Assembly: GCA_964568875.1 (NCBI GenBank)
Contig: CAZMSH010000004.1
Location: 1-64,000 of the forward strand
Source: SLNP01 sp964568875
GTDB taxonomy: Bacteria > Bacteroidota > Bacteroidia > Bacteroidales > VadinHA17
Length of the DNA stretch: 64,000 nucleotides
Reading direction: 5' to 3'
The position numbers and the translations under genes are program-made. This document shows positions 1 to 8,924 of the stretch, piece by piece (positions within the stretch are counted from its first letter, which is position 1; each line of letters opens with the position of its first letter). Under the pieces are notes generated by a model, which saw nothing but the letters and a program-made list of their open reading frames with translations, was not told where the DNA came from and ran no database searches.

Positions 1-31
1 GAAGAGGCTGCTCCAAAAGGGCAGCCTCTTC
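1..31 (-). terminator. Terminator-like hairpin after nifJ
   Basis: A perfect 11-bp inverted repeat (GAAGAGGCTGC and its complement) encloses a 9-base loop. It lies 28 bases beyond the nifJ stop codon in the direction of transcription. Any T-tract would fall outside the window, so intrinsic termination is inferred from the stem alone. The stem shares AGAGGCTG with the terminator at 13870-13903. Confidence 0.6.
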
Positions 32-58
32 AGATAATCAATAAAATCAGTTAACCTG

Positions 59-3000
59 TTAGTACTGCATTGCTGCAAGTCTCTGGTATGACTGATATCT
101 CCATTTTGCATTCTCCTCTGCTACCTTGAATAGCTCTTTTGCCTGCTCGGGGAATGTCTGTATAAGAGATGTATATCTAACCTCTGAGTGGAGGAACTCC
201 TGGAACTTGCTCCAATCCGGCTCCTTAGAGTCGAGAGAGAACGGGTTCTTCCCTTCTGCTTCGAGCATCGGGTTGTACCTGTAGAGGTGCCAGTACCCTG
301 CTTTTACTGCAAAGTCGCCCTGTGCCTGTGTCTTGCCCATACCCTGTTTGAGACCATGTGCAATACACGGCGCATATGCAATTATTACTGACGGTCCGGG
401 ATATGCCTCAGCTTCCCTGATAGCCTTGAAATACTGGTTCTGGTTTGCACCGATAGCTACCTGGGCAACATATACATAACCGTATGTCATGGCCATCATG
501 CCGAGATCCTTCTTGCGAATCTGCTTACCAGCAGCGGCAAATTTAGCAACTGCGCCCACAGGTGTTGACTTCGATGCCTGGCCGCCGGTATTTGAATAAA
601 CCTCAGTGTCGAGCACCAGTATGTTGACGTCAGCGCCTGATGCAATAACATGATCGAGACCGCCGTAGCCGATATCATAAGCCCATCCGTCTCCTCCGAA
701 TATCCAGAATGACTTCTTAACGAGGTAGTCTTTAAGACCGATAATTTCCTTAGCTACTGCTGAACCATCTTTCTCACATGCGGCAACTACCTTCTCGCTG
801 GCCGGCCTGGATGCATTAGCATCATCTTTTGCGGCAAGCCACTCTTCGAATGCTGCTTTGGTATCAGCATTATCCTGTCCATTGGAGAGATACTCCTTCA
901 TAAGCCTGGCTATACGGTCTCTGAGTTGTGTTGCTCCGATTGATATTCCGAATCCGTATTCAGCGTTATCTTCAAACAGCGAGTTTGCCCATGCCGGACC
1001 CTCACCCTTAACGTTATGGGTATATGGAGTTGCCGGAGCCGATCCACCAAAGATGGATGAACAGCCGGTAGCATTTGAAACGATCATCCTGTCTCCGTAG
1101 AGCTGTGTGATAGCCTTGATATAGGGAGTCTCACCGCAGCCTGCGCAAGCACCCGAGAACTCAAAGAGCGGCTGTGCGAACTGACTGTTCTTGACGTTGG
1201 TGAACTTGTCGACGACAGTCTCCTTGTATCCAACTTTTTCGTGCATATAGTTCCAGCGTTCTCCTTCAGCCATCTGGGATTCAAACAGTCTGAATTCCAA
1301 AGCTTTGGTTTTAGCAGGACAAACATCGATACAGTTGCCGCAACCGGTGCAGTCGTAGAGCGACACCTGCATTCTGAATTTGTAAGCCTTGGTTCCGCCA
1401 ATACCTTGTATTGTCGCAGTACCTTCCGGTGCAGCTGCGACCTCTTCGTCGGTAAGCAGGAATGGCCTGATGGCAGCATGCGGACAAACGTAAGCACACT
1501 GGTTGCACTGAATACAGTTTTCAGGGATCCATTCGGGAATATGTACTGCTATACCTCTCTTTTCGTAGGCTGTGGTGCCTGACGGGAAGGTTCCGTCTTC
1601 CCTGTTGCGGAAGGCGCTCACCGGCAGATCGTCACCCTTGAGCCTGTTGATGGGCTCCATAACCTCCCTGATGAATTCGGGGATGTCGCGTTCATCGGCA
1701 GCTTTCGTTACTTCTATTGATGCCCACTCTTCGGGAATTTCAACTTTGGTCACATCACCACCCCTGTCGATGGCATCGTAGTTCATCTTAACAATCTTTT
1801 CGCCTTTCTTTCCGTATGAGTAGTCGACTCCTTTCTTCATCTCAGTGACTGCCAGATCGTAAGGAATAACTTCAGATACTTTGAAGAATGCCGACTGCAT
1901 AATTGTGTTTGTGCGGTTGCCGAGACCGAGCTCTTCAGCGATTACTGTGGCGTTGATTATATAGAAGTCAATTTTGTTCTCTGCCAGATACTTTTTCATA
2001 TGATCGGGGAGCCTCTTTTTGGTCTCCTCAACATCCCATATGGAGTTCAGCAGGAAGATTCCCCTGCGCTTCAGTCCCTTCAGCATGTCATACTTGTCGA
2101 GGTATGCCGGAACGTGGCAGGCTACGAAGTCAGGTGTATTGACAAGGTAGGGTGACCTGATCGGATTGTTGCCGAATCTGAGGTGCGAAGTTGTTATACC
2201 ACCTGATTTCTTTGAGTCGTAAGCAAAATATGCCTGGCAGTATTTATCGGTGGTATCACCAATAATCTTGATCGAGTTTTTGTTTGCTCCGACGGTTCCG
2301 TCTGAACCAAGACCATAGAACTTTGCCGAGTATGTTCCAGTGCAGCAAACGTTAATTTCGGGAAGAAGCGGCAGCGATTTGAAGGTAACGTCATCGACAA
2401 TACCAACGGTGAACTGATTCTTCGGTTCCTTCATTTTAAGGTTTTCGTACACTGACATTACCATTGCCGGTGTCGTGTCTTTCGAGCTTAGTCCGTAGCG
2501 ACCTCCAACGATCAGTGGCCTTTCGGCGCGGTCGTAGAATATCTCCTTCACGTCAAGGTAGAGCGGCTCGCCGTTTGCTCCGGGCTCCTTGGTGCGGTCA
2601 AGTACTGCAATCCTCTTGACGCTTGCCGGCAGCACGTCAAAGAAATACTTAGGCGCGAAGGGGCGGTAAAGATGCACACTTATAAGACCCACCTTTTCTC
2701 CTCTGTCCATCATGTAGTCAATGGTTTCCTTAATTGTATCGGTGATGGAACCCATGGCTACTATAATATTCTCAGCGTCAGGAGCGCCATAGTAGGTGAA
2801 TGGCTTGTACTCTCTTCCGGTAAGTTTTGATATCTCTGTCATGTATGAAGCAACGATATCGGCAAGAGGCTCATAGAAAACATTCGATGCCTCCTTAGCC
2901 TGGAAGAATATGTCAGGATTCTGTGCAGTACCCCTGGTAACCGGCCTTGATGGATTAAGCGAATTGTCCCTGAACTTTTTCAGTGCGTCGTAATCTATAA

Positions 3001-3583
3001 GCTTCTTAAGGTCATCCATCTGAATCTCCTCGATTTTCTGAACCTCAGCCGAGGTACGGAAGCCATCAAAGAAATGAAGGAAGGGAACTCTCGACTTTAT
3101 CGCCGAAAGGTGAGCAACACCTGCCAGGTCCATTACCTCCTGTACACTTCCGCTCGCCAGAAGTGCGAAACCGGTTTGCCTGGTAGCATATACATCACTG
3201 TGATCGCCAAAGATAGAGAGAGCATGAGCTGCAACTGCCCTTGCGCTTACATGAAAAACAGCCGGCAGTAGCTCGCCTGACATCTTGTACATGTTTGGTA
3301 TCATCAGCAGCAAACCCTGTGAGGCTGTAAAGGTGCTTGTAAGAGCTCCCGCCTGCAGAGCGCCGTGCACTGCTCCGGCAGCTCCTGCTTCAGACTGCAT
3401 TTCAACCACTTTCACAGTTTCACCGAAGACATTCTTCAAACCGTTTGCCGACCACTCATCGACAAGCTCAGCCATTGTTGATGAAGGGGTGATGGGATAA
3501 ATACATGCCACCTCACTGAACATATAGGCTACGTGAGATGCGGCATGGTTTCCGTCACAAGTAATGAATTTCTTTGTTTTCAT
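59..3583 (-). CDS. nifJ: Pyruvate:ferredoxin (flavodoxin) oxidoreductase
   Basis: This 1174-residue protein has the full length of the single-chain homodimeric PFOR family. It oxidises pyruvate with CoA to acetyl-CoA and CO2 and passes electrons to ferredoxin or flavodoxin in the cytoplasm. The N-terminal domain carries YPITPSS (about residues 29-35). A two-cluster ferredoxin domain has CxxCxxCxxxCP motifs starting at Cys690 and Cys745. The C-terminal thiamine-diphosphate domain has CAGCGE at about 813 and a GDGWAYDIGYGG segment. The ATG start matches the conserved family N-terminus. It lies 31 bases after rho with no obvious promoter between them, so read-through from rho is possible. It points to anaerobic metabolism and would supply reduced ferredoxin. 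Confidence 0.97.
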   Translation of the reverse strand: MKTKKFITCDGNHAASHVAYMFSEVACIYPITPSSTMAELVDEWSANGLKNVFGETVKVVEMQSEAGAAGAVHGALQAGALTSTFTASQGLLLMIPNMYKMSGELLPAVFHVSARAVAAHALSIFGDHSDVYATRQTGFALLASGSVQEVMDLAGVAHLSAIKSRVPFLHFFDGFRTSAEVQKIEEIQMDDLKKLIDYDALKKFRDNSLNPSRPVTRGTAQNPDIFFQAKEASNVFYEPLADIVASYMTEISKLTGREYKPFTYYGAPDAENIIVAMGSITDTIKETIDYMMDRGEKVGLISVHLYRPFAPKYFFDVLPASVKRIAVLDRTKEPGANGEPLYLDVKEIFYDRAERPLIVGGRYGLSSKDTTPAMVMSVYENLKMKEPKNQFTVGIVDDVTFKSLPLLPEINVCCTGTYSAKFYGLGSDGTVGANKNSIKIIGDTTDKYCQAYFAYDSKKSGGITTSHLRFGNNPIRSPYLVNTPDFVACHVPAYLDKYDMLKGLKRRGIFLLNSIWDVEETKKRLPDHMKKYLAENKIDFYIINATVIAEELGLGNRTNTIMQSAFFKVSEVIPYDLAVTEMKKGVDYSYGKKGEKIVKMNYDAIDRGGDVTKVEIPEEWASIEVTKAADERDIPEFIREVMEPINRLKGDDLPVSAFRNREDGTFPSGTTAYEKRGIAVHIPEWIPENCIQCNQCAYVCPHAAIRPFLLTDEEVAAAPEGTATIQGIGGTKAYKFRMQVSLYDCTGCGNCIDVCPAKTKALEFRLFESQMAEGERWNYMHEKVGYKETVVDKFTNVKNSQFAQPLFEFSGACAGCGETPYIKAITQLYGDRMIVSNATGCSSIFGGSAPATPYTHNVKGEGPAWANSLFEDNAEYGFGISIGATQLRDRIARLMKEYLSNGQDNADTKAAFEEWLAAKDDANASRPASEKVVAACEKDGSAVAKEIIGLKDYLVKKSFWIFGGDGWAYDIGYGGLDHVIASGADVNILVLDTEVYSNTGGQASKSTPVGAVAKFAAAGKQIRKKDLGMMAMTYGYVYVAQVAIGANQNQYFKAIREAEAYPGPSVIIAYAPCIAHGLKQGMGKTQAQGDFAVKAGYWHLYRYNPMLEAEGKNPFSLDSKEPDWSKFQEFLHSEVRYTSLIQTFPEQAKELFKVAEENAKWRYQSYQRLAAMQY

Positions 3584-3614
3584 AATAAAAAATTGATTAA
3601 CAGTATATTGTTGT

Positions 3615-5486
3615 TTATTCTCCGTTCATTGAGATCAGGAACTCTTCGTTCGACTTGGTTTGCATTATTCTGTCGCGAAGGAATTCCATTGCTTCTATTG
3701 AGTTCATGTCGGCAAGATAGTTCCTTAATATCCATATCTTGTTGAGTATCTTCTTGTCGAGCAGCAGGTCTTCCCTTCTTGTGCTTGAAGCCGGTATGTC
3801 GATCGACGGGAAGATCCTCCTGTTGGAGAGTTTCCTGTCGAGCTGGAGTTCCATATTACCCGTTCCCTTGAATTCTTCGAATATGACGTCATCCATTTTT
3901 GATCCGGTTTCGGTAAGTGCCGTTGCAAGTATTGTCAGTGAACCGCCGTTTTCAATATTCCTGGCTGCACCGAAGAACCTTTTGGGCTTATGAAGTGCGT
4001 TTGAATCAACACCTCCTGACAGAACCTTGCCTGATGCGGGTGCAATTGTGTTAAATGCTCTCGCCAGCCTGGTGATTGAGTCGAGCAGAATAACAACATC
4101 ATGACCGCATTCAACCAGCCTCTTTGCCTTCTCAAGTACTATGCTGGCTACACGCACATGCCTCTCTGCAGGCTCATCAAATGTTGAGGCTATAACCTCT
4201 GCCTTGACATTTCTGGCCATGTCTGTAACCTCCTCGGGACGCTCGTCAATGAGAAGTATCATAAGATAAGCCTCCGGATGATGCCTTGCTATTGCGTTGG
4301 CGATCTCCTGCAGTAAAACAGTCTTACCTGTTTTGGGCTGCGCAACGATCAGCCCGCGCTGACCCTTGCCAATAGGAGAGAACATGTCAACTATCCTTAC
4401 TGACAGTGAACCCTCTCCGTATGAGCAGAGAGTGAACTTTTCATTCGGGAACAGGGGAGTGAGGAAATCGAACGGTACTCTGTCGCGAATATAGTCGGGA
4501 CTTCTTCCGTTTATCTCTTCAATTTTTATGAGGGGGAAATATTTTTCACCCTCTCGTGGTGGTCTGATTGTTCCTTTGACCGAATCACCTGTCTTTAGTC
4601 CAAAGTGCTTTATCTGCGACTGTGAGACATATATGTCATCAGGTGAATTGAGGTAGTTATAATCAGGTGAACGCAGGAATCCGTATCCTTCCGGCATTAT
4701 CTCCAGAACACCGGTATTTGAAACAATACCCTCAAATTCATAGGGTTTTTCCTGCTTCTCTTCGGGCTCAGGCTTTGGAGGTTGTGGCGGCGGTGTTTGT
4801 TTTTCAACTGTCTCGGGCTTGTCATTGATTACCGGCTTCTCTTCCAGTAGCTCCTGTGACTGCAGCTGACTTTTCTCTTCCTCGATAACAACAGGAGGAG
4901 GTGAACTGTCTACAGATTCTGGCACCACAACATCAGGCTTAACTTCATCTTCAATCTTTGGGGAGTAGCCAATATCGCCTGAGGACTTTGCCTCAGGCCT
5001 GGAAGTCCTTGGCCTTCGTCCTCTCCTTGATTTATCCCTGTAGTGGCCTTCTGCAGAACGCTGATGGTCCCTGGGTGTCTCCTTAACAGAAGGCGTCTCT
5101 TTAACAGCTTCTGTTTTCTGAGGCTGGCTTCCATCCCTTGATTCACTTTCACGTGTTTTACTGCGATCCCACCTTTCATGTCCCTGTGGCTTCCTCTCAT
5201 CTTTCCTTTCTCCTGCGGGCTGGTGCTCAGATCGCTGATCCTTATTCTGAGGTTTTGCCTGTTTCTCTGCCGTACGGGCTTTGTCTTCACCATGTTTACG
5301 TCCTGAAACGTCAGAATCTTTTCTTGTCTGAGATTTCTTTTCGGTGAGGTCGATTGCCTGCTGATCGAGGATTTTGTATATAAGATCCTGTTTCTTCAAT
5401 GATTCTGATCTATTGATCTTCAGGCTTTTAGCTATATCCCGTAATTCAGGAACAAGCTTCTTACTTAATTCAAGAATGTCATACAT
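3615..5486 (-). CDS. rho: Transcription termination factor Rho with long charged insert
   Basis: Rho is the hexameric RNA-dependent ATPase that ends transcription. The 623-residue protein has the N-terminal Rho_N domain (about 1-45), then roughly 200 residues rich in Lys, Glu, Arg, Gln, Ser and Pro, predicted disordered. The cold-shock-type primary RNA-binding domain follows at about 255-335 and the ATPase core after that, with Walker A PKTGKT (GKT at about 387-389) and Walker B VVILLDS (Asp469). Escherichia coli Rho is about 420 residues, so the extra length is nearly all the insert. Long disordered inserts are typical of Bacteroidota Rho, and in Bacteroides thetaiotaomicron this region has been linked to phase separation. 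The gene diverges from rpoD and has a leader of about 215 bases. Confidence 0.97.
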   Translation of the reverse strand: MYDILELSKKLVPELRDIAKSLKINRSESLKKQDLIYKILDQQAIDLTEKKSQTRKDSDVSGRKHGEDKARTAEKQAKPQNKDQRSEHQPAGERKDERKPQGHERWDRSKTRESESRDGSQPQKTEAVKETPSVKETPRDHQRSAEGHYRDKSRRGRRPRTSRPEAKSSGDIGYSPKIEDEVKPDVVVPESVDSSPPPVVIEEEKSQLQSQELLEEKPVINDKPETVEKQTPPPQPPKPEPEEKQEKPYEFEGIVSNTGVLEIMPEGYGFLRSPDYNYLNSPDDIYVSQSQIKHFGLKTGDSVKGTIRPPREGEKYFPLIKIEEINGRSPDYIRDRVPFDFLTPLFPNEKFTLCSYGEGSLSVRIVDMFSPIGKGQRGLIVAQPKTGKTVLLQEIANAIARHHPEAYLMILLIDERPEEVTDMARNVKAEVIASTFDEPAERHVRVASIVLEKAKRLVECGHDVVILLDSITRLARAFNTIAPASGKVLSGGVDSNALHKPKRFFGAARNIENGGSLTILATALTETGSKMDDVIFEEFKGTGNMELQLDRKLSNRRIFPSIDIPASSTRREDLLLDKKILNKIWILRNYLADMNSIEAMEFLRDRIMQTKSNEEFLISMNGE

Positions 5487-5810
5487 ATATTACTCTCTAT
5501 GGAAATGTTTTGGGTATTGATAGTTCTGAAAACGCGGACAACATTCGGAGGCATGAGTCCCAGATCGTCTGTTAACTGATTCACACTTCAGAAAATCGTT
5601 GCAATGATAAGAAAAATTGGTAACATAAAACAATGCAAATGTTCTATTTCATCACATTGAGAGGTTAGCACAATCTAAGAAGTTGATAATCAATATCAAA
5701 GTCAGGCCTCAAATGTACTAAAAAAATATCATTGAGACAAAAAAAAATTCTGATTATTGTCAGGGAATGAAAAAATCACTAAACTTGTGTTCAATCGCAA
5801 TATTGCATAT
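5487..5810. other. Non-coding region between rho and rpoD
   Basis: These 324 bases hold no credible gene. They contain the rho promoter (described separately) and a rho leader of about 215 bases, long enough for autoregulation of rho by its own termination activity, as known in other bacteria; that is inference. For rpoD, TAAACTTG at 5780-5787 differs by one base from the -7 consensus, and its -33 box is poor. An in-frame TTG at 5757 could extend rpoD but is not favoured. Confidence 0.6.
5710..5741 (-). promoter_or_regulatory. rho promoter (Bacteroidota type)
   Basis: On the minus strand, TTTG (plus 5738-5741), a 20-base spacer and TACATTTG (plus 5710-5717) match the Bacteroidota consensus TTTG-N19/20-TAnnTTTG. 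Transcription would begin near 5704, giving a leader of about 215 bases before the rho ATG. Confidence 0.6.
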
Positions 5811-6674
5811 ATGCGTCAGTTGAAAATAACCAAGCAGGTTACAAACAGAGACACTCCTTCTCTTGACAAGTATTTACAGGAGATTGGAAAGGTAGACCTC
5901 ATATCTCCCGAAGAGGAGGTAATGCTGGCGCGTAAGATCAAAAACGGAGACAAGGACGCCCTAACAAAACTGGTAAAGGCGAATCTCAGATTTGTTGTTT
6001 CAGTGGCCAAGCAGTATCAGAACCAGGGAATGACACTGCCAGACCTTATTAATGAAGGTAATCTTGGATTGATGAAGGCTGCGCAGCGGTTTGATGAAAC
6101 AAGAGGGTTTAAGTTTATTTCCTATGCAGTATGGTGGATAAGACAGTCGATTCTTCAGTCGCTTGCCGAGCAATCAAGAATAGTACGACTGCCGGTAAAC
6201 AAGATCGGATGCATAAACAGGATCAATAAGGCTTTTGCCCGTTTAGAGCAGGAGTTTGAAAGAGAACCCTCTGCCCAGGAACTTGCCGAGGTTCTTGAGA
6301 TGGCCCCGGAAGAAGTCAAGGAAGTGCTCAAAACCAATGGCCGGACTGTCAGTATGGATGCACCCATAAATCCAGAGGATGACAATAACATGTACGATGT
6401 GTTGCAGAGCAACGAGACTGTCAGTCCTGACAAAACACTCATTAATGAGTCACTGGCATACGAGATTGAGAGAGCCCTCGGTACTCTCGCACCACGTGAG
6501 GCCAGGGTTCTGAAGCTTTACTTCGGTATCGGGATGAAGCACCCCTATACACTTGAGGAGATAGGAGAGGAGCTTAATCTCACCCGCGAGAGAGTAAGAC
6601 AGATAAAGGAGAAAGCCATCAAAAGAATTCAATATACCACCAGGTGTAAAATTCTTAAAACCTATCTTGGTTAA
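5811..6674 (+). CDS. rpoD: Primary sigma factor RpoD/SigA (short Bacteroidota form)
   Basis: This is a 287-residue group 1 sigma factor without region 1.1, the usual form in Bacteroidota. It directs RNA polymerase to housekeeping promoters. Region 1.2 is at about 13-40, region 2 contains DLINEGNLGL and FISYAVWWIRQ, and region 4 ends with YTLEEIGEELNLTRERVRQI, the helix-turn-helix for the upstream promoter box. I chose the ATG at 5811, since MRQLKITK is the conserved family N-terminus; a TTG 54 bases upstream would add an unrelated stretch. The TAnnTTTG boxes noted elsewhere in this window are the sites expected for this sigma factor. Confidence 0.95.
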   Translation: MRQLKITKQVTNRDTPSLDKYLQEIGKVDLISPEEEVMLARKIKNGDKDALTKLVKANLRFVVSVAKQYQNQGMTLPDLINEGNLGLMKAAQRFDETRGFKFISYAVWWIRQSILQSLAEQSRIVRLPVNKIGCINRINKAFARLEQEFEREPSAQELAEVLEMAPEEVKEVLKTNGRTVSMDAPINPEDDNNMYDVLQSNETVSPDKTLINESLAYEIERALGTLAPREARVLKLYFGIGMKHPYTLEEIGEELNLTRERVRQIKEKAIKRIQYTTRCKILKTYLG

Positions 6675-6711
6675 GGCTTAAACTCTATCTTTGTCAAAAA
6701 AATCCTTTTTT

Positions 6712-7368
6712 ATGTCACATCTTATTTCTCCCTCCCTTCTTGCTGCCGATTTCGGTAATCTCCAAAGAGATATTGAAATGGTAAACCGAAGCGTTGCAGA
6801 CTGGATACATCTTGACATAATGGACGGCATATTTGTGCCTAATATTTCATTCGGATTTCCCGTAATTCACTATATAAACAAGCATGCCACAAAACCGCTT
6901 GATGTTCACCTGATGATCTCAAAGCCTGACGATTATCTGTCGAGATTTCGCGATGCCGGTGCTGATATCCTTACGGTACACTTTGAGGGTGCGATCCATC
7001 TTCAGAGGACGGTTACGGAGATAAGAAAACTTGGGATGAAGGCAGGTGTGGCAGTGAATCCTCATACACCGGTTTCTGCACTAAAAGATATTCTGCCATT
7101 TATTGACATGGTTCTGGTAATGACTGTCAATCCGGGCTATGGCGGGCAGGATTTTATCACCACCAGCTTTGACAGGGTTGCAGAACTGAGGAAGCTGATC
7201 GATGAAAAGGGATATAAGGTATATATTCAGGTTGACGGTGGTGTAGACCTTAATAATGCGGCAAGGCTGCTTTCTGCCGGTGTTGATATTCTGGTCGCCG
7301 GTACAACCGTTTTTTATTCAGACGATCCTGCAGCTACAATAGAAAAACTGAAGGGACTAAAGTACTAA
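6712..7368 (+). CDS. rpe: Ribulose-phosphate 3-epimerase
   Basis: The 218-residue TIM-barrel enzyme interconverts ribulose 5-phosphate and xylulose 5-phosphate in the pentose phosphate pathway. Visible signatures are ISPSLLAADF near the start, HLDIMDG with the metal-binding His and Asp, DVHLM, NPGYGGQDF and VDGGV near the C-terminal phosphate-binding loop. The ATG at 6712 puts MSHLISPSLL at the N-terminus, as in relatives; the reading frame stays open to an upstream TTG at 6691. It starts 37 bases after rpoD on the same strand. Its 3' end overlaps the convergent miaA stop by 4 bases. Confidence 0.95.
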   Translation: MSHLISPSLLAADFGNLQRDIEMVNRSVADWIHLDIMDGIFVPNISFGFPVIHYINKHATKPLDVHLMISKPDDYLSRFRDAGADILTVHFEGAIHLQRTVTEIRKLGMKAGVAVNPHTPVSALKDILPFIDMVLVMTVNPGYGGQDFITTSFDRVAELRKLIDEKGYKVYIQVDGGVDLNNAARLLSAGVDILVAGTTVFYSDDPAATIEKLKGLKY

Positions 7369-8273
7369 GACACTAATCCTGTCTTATTGCCTATATAATC
7401 AAGTATCTCCAGGGTCTCTCCAGGATGGAACCACTTAATATTCTTGTCCCTGGCCCACCAGGTAATCTGTCTTCTGGCATATCTGCGGGTATTTCTTTTT
7501 ATCAGTCTTACAGCCTCTTCCCTGGATATTTTGCCATCGAACCATTCAAATAATTCCCTGTAGCCAACGGTCTGAAGGGCATTTTCATTCCTAAACGGTA
7601 ACAGGCTCCTTGCTTCTTCTTCCAGCCCTTTAGCCATCATATTATCAACTCTCATATCAATGCGGGAGTAGAGTTCTTCTCTCCCGGGCATTATCCCTAT
7701 CTTTACAATTCCGTAATCTCTTACAGTTTTGTTCTTATTGAGAAATGAGGAGTATGGTCTGCCGGTAGATGCAAATACCTCCAAGGCTCTCATTATGCGC
7801 CGGGGATTTCTCAGGTCGACACGTGAGTAATGCTCAGGGTCGACGATCCTGAGCTCTGCTCTCAGGGCAGCTATACCCTCCTTCTTAAGCTTTTGCGTAT
7901 ATCTCTCACGTACCTGCTGATCAATATCGGGAATATCATCAATTCCTTCGCAGACAGCATTTATATACAATCCGGAACCACCTGTCATTATTACGAGGTC
8001 GTTATCTTTGAACAGAGTGCCGAGTAGCGCGGAGGCATCCCTTTCGAACATACTGGCGCTATAGTAACCTGTAACCGGAAAGCAGCCTGTAAAATGATGC
8101 CTCACACCCCTTTTTTCTATTTCATCAGGGGCAGCTGTGCCTATTGACATGCCTTTGTAAAACTGCCTCGAATCTGCCGAAATAACATCACAACCCAGTT
8201 TTTCAGCCAGCCTGACTGATAGTTCAGTTTTACCGGCAGCGGTGGGCCCGGTAATGACTATCAGGTATTTCAT
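7365..8273 (-). CDS. miaA: tRNA dimethylallyltransferase
   Basis: MiaA transfers a dimethylallyl group to N6 of A37 in tRNAs that read codons starting with U. The 302-residue length is normal. Motifs in order are the P-loop GPTAAGKTELS (about 8-18), DSRQFYKGM with the catalytic Asp, TGGSGLYI, NPRRIMRALE, and the C-terminal RRYARRQITWWARD that contacts tRNA. It is the last gene of a minus-strand run and converges on rpe with a 4-base overlap, leaving no room for a separate terminator. Confidence 0.96.
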   Translation of the reverse strand: MKYLIVITGPTAAGKTELSVRLAEKLGCDVISADSRQFYKGMSIGTAAPDEIEKRGVRHHFTGCFPVTGYYSASMFERDASALLGTLFKDNDLVIMTGGSGLYINAVCEGIDDIPDIDQQVRERYTQKLKKEGIAALRAELRIVDPEHYSRVDLRNPRRIMRALEVFASTGRPYSSFLNKNKTVRDYGIVKIGIMPGREELYSRIDMRVDNMMAKGLEEEARSLLPFRNENALQTVGYRELFEWFDGKISREEAVRLIKRNTRRYARRQITWWARDKNIKWFHPGETLEILDYIGNKTGLVS

Positions 8274-8304
8274 CTGATTGGTTCTGACCGTTAAGTTTTT
8301 TTAT

Positions 8305-8862
8305 TTACTCGTTGTAATCGTCGGCCGGATCAATGTTGTCAAAATCTGTCAGGGAATCTTCGTCATCCGAACCGAAATAGAGATCATCTATTTCTGCATC
8401 ATCATCGTCGTCATCATCATCGCTTACGACAAGATTATTGTACTTTTTTCTTGATGAGCCACCAAAAACAACCTGCTTGGGAGGAATGCCCTTTGAATTT
8501 GTACATACCGGATATTCTCTGCCGTCAATCTCGGCAGTCTCACCCGTGTATTCTATGAAGAGGCCTCTCTCATTGAAGAAGTCAAATATGTATAGGAGCT
8601 TCTGATTTTTCTTGTAGATGATATCTTCGAGTAAGGCATCGTCCATGGTAGAAGAACCTGCTCCCATATCGAACAGGGTGAATTCCTCCTCCTTTTCCCA
8701 ATTGTCAGTTGCAAGATAGAAAGAAGCCATTTGCGATTTATCATACTCCAGCTCCTCCTGCAAAATATTGTGAAAATCCATCAAGGTTTGATTGTCAAGG
8801 AATTCAAATTCCCTTACAAATGCATCATCTTCATCTGATAAAACAACAAATTTGTATACCAT
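8305..8862 (-). CDS. Plasmid pRiA4b ORF-3-like family protein with acidic tail
   Basis: The first 135 residues resemble the PRiA4_ORF3 family (also called the IS1096 TnpR-like passenger family): YKFVVLSDEDDAFVREFEF at the start, then MDFHNILQEELEYD and an aromatic, acidic middle. The function of these proteins is unknown. The C-terminal 45 residues are strongly acidic, with a run of eight Asp encoded by a GAT/GAC tract near 8397-8423. Despite the family name there is no sign of a mobile element here: it sits between miaA and the LuxC-type gene, as core genes do. It is cytoplasmic, with no signal peptide. Confidence 0.7.
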   Translation of the reverse strand: MVYKFVVLSDEDDAFVREFEFLDNQTLMDFHNILQEELEYDKSQMASFYLATDNWEKEEEFTLFDMGAGSSTMDDALLEDIIYKKNQKLLYIFDFFNERGLFIEYTGETAEIDGREYPVCTNSKGIPPKQVVFGGSSRKKYNNLVVSDDDDDDDDAEIDDLYFGSDDEDSLTDFDNIDPADDYNE

Positions 8863-8924
8863 ATCAATTAAAATTCAAACGGTGCAATATAATACTTTTT
8901 AAATTACGTTCATCTGAGCCAAAT

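Noticed and set aside
1084..1497. A 137-residue open frame overlapping nifJ in another frame.
   Set aside because: It is a shadow of the strongly conserved PFOR sequence with no family-like motif of its own.
5757..5810. N-terminal extension of RpoD from a TTG.
   Set aside because: The conserved family start MRQLKITK lies at 5811, and the extension overlaps the probable promoter.
8305..8862. The pRiA4b/IS1096-type protein as evidence of a transposon.
   Set aside because: No transposase, terminal inverted repeats or target duplications are seen around it.
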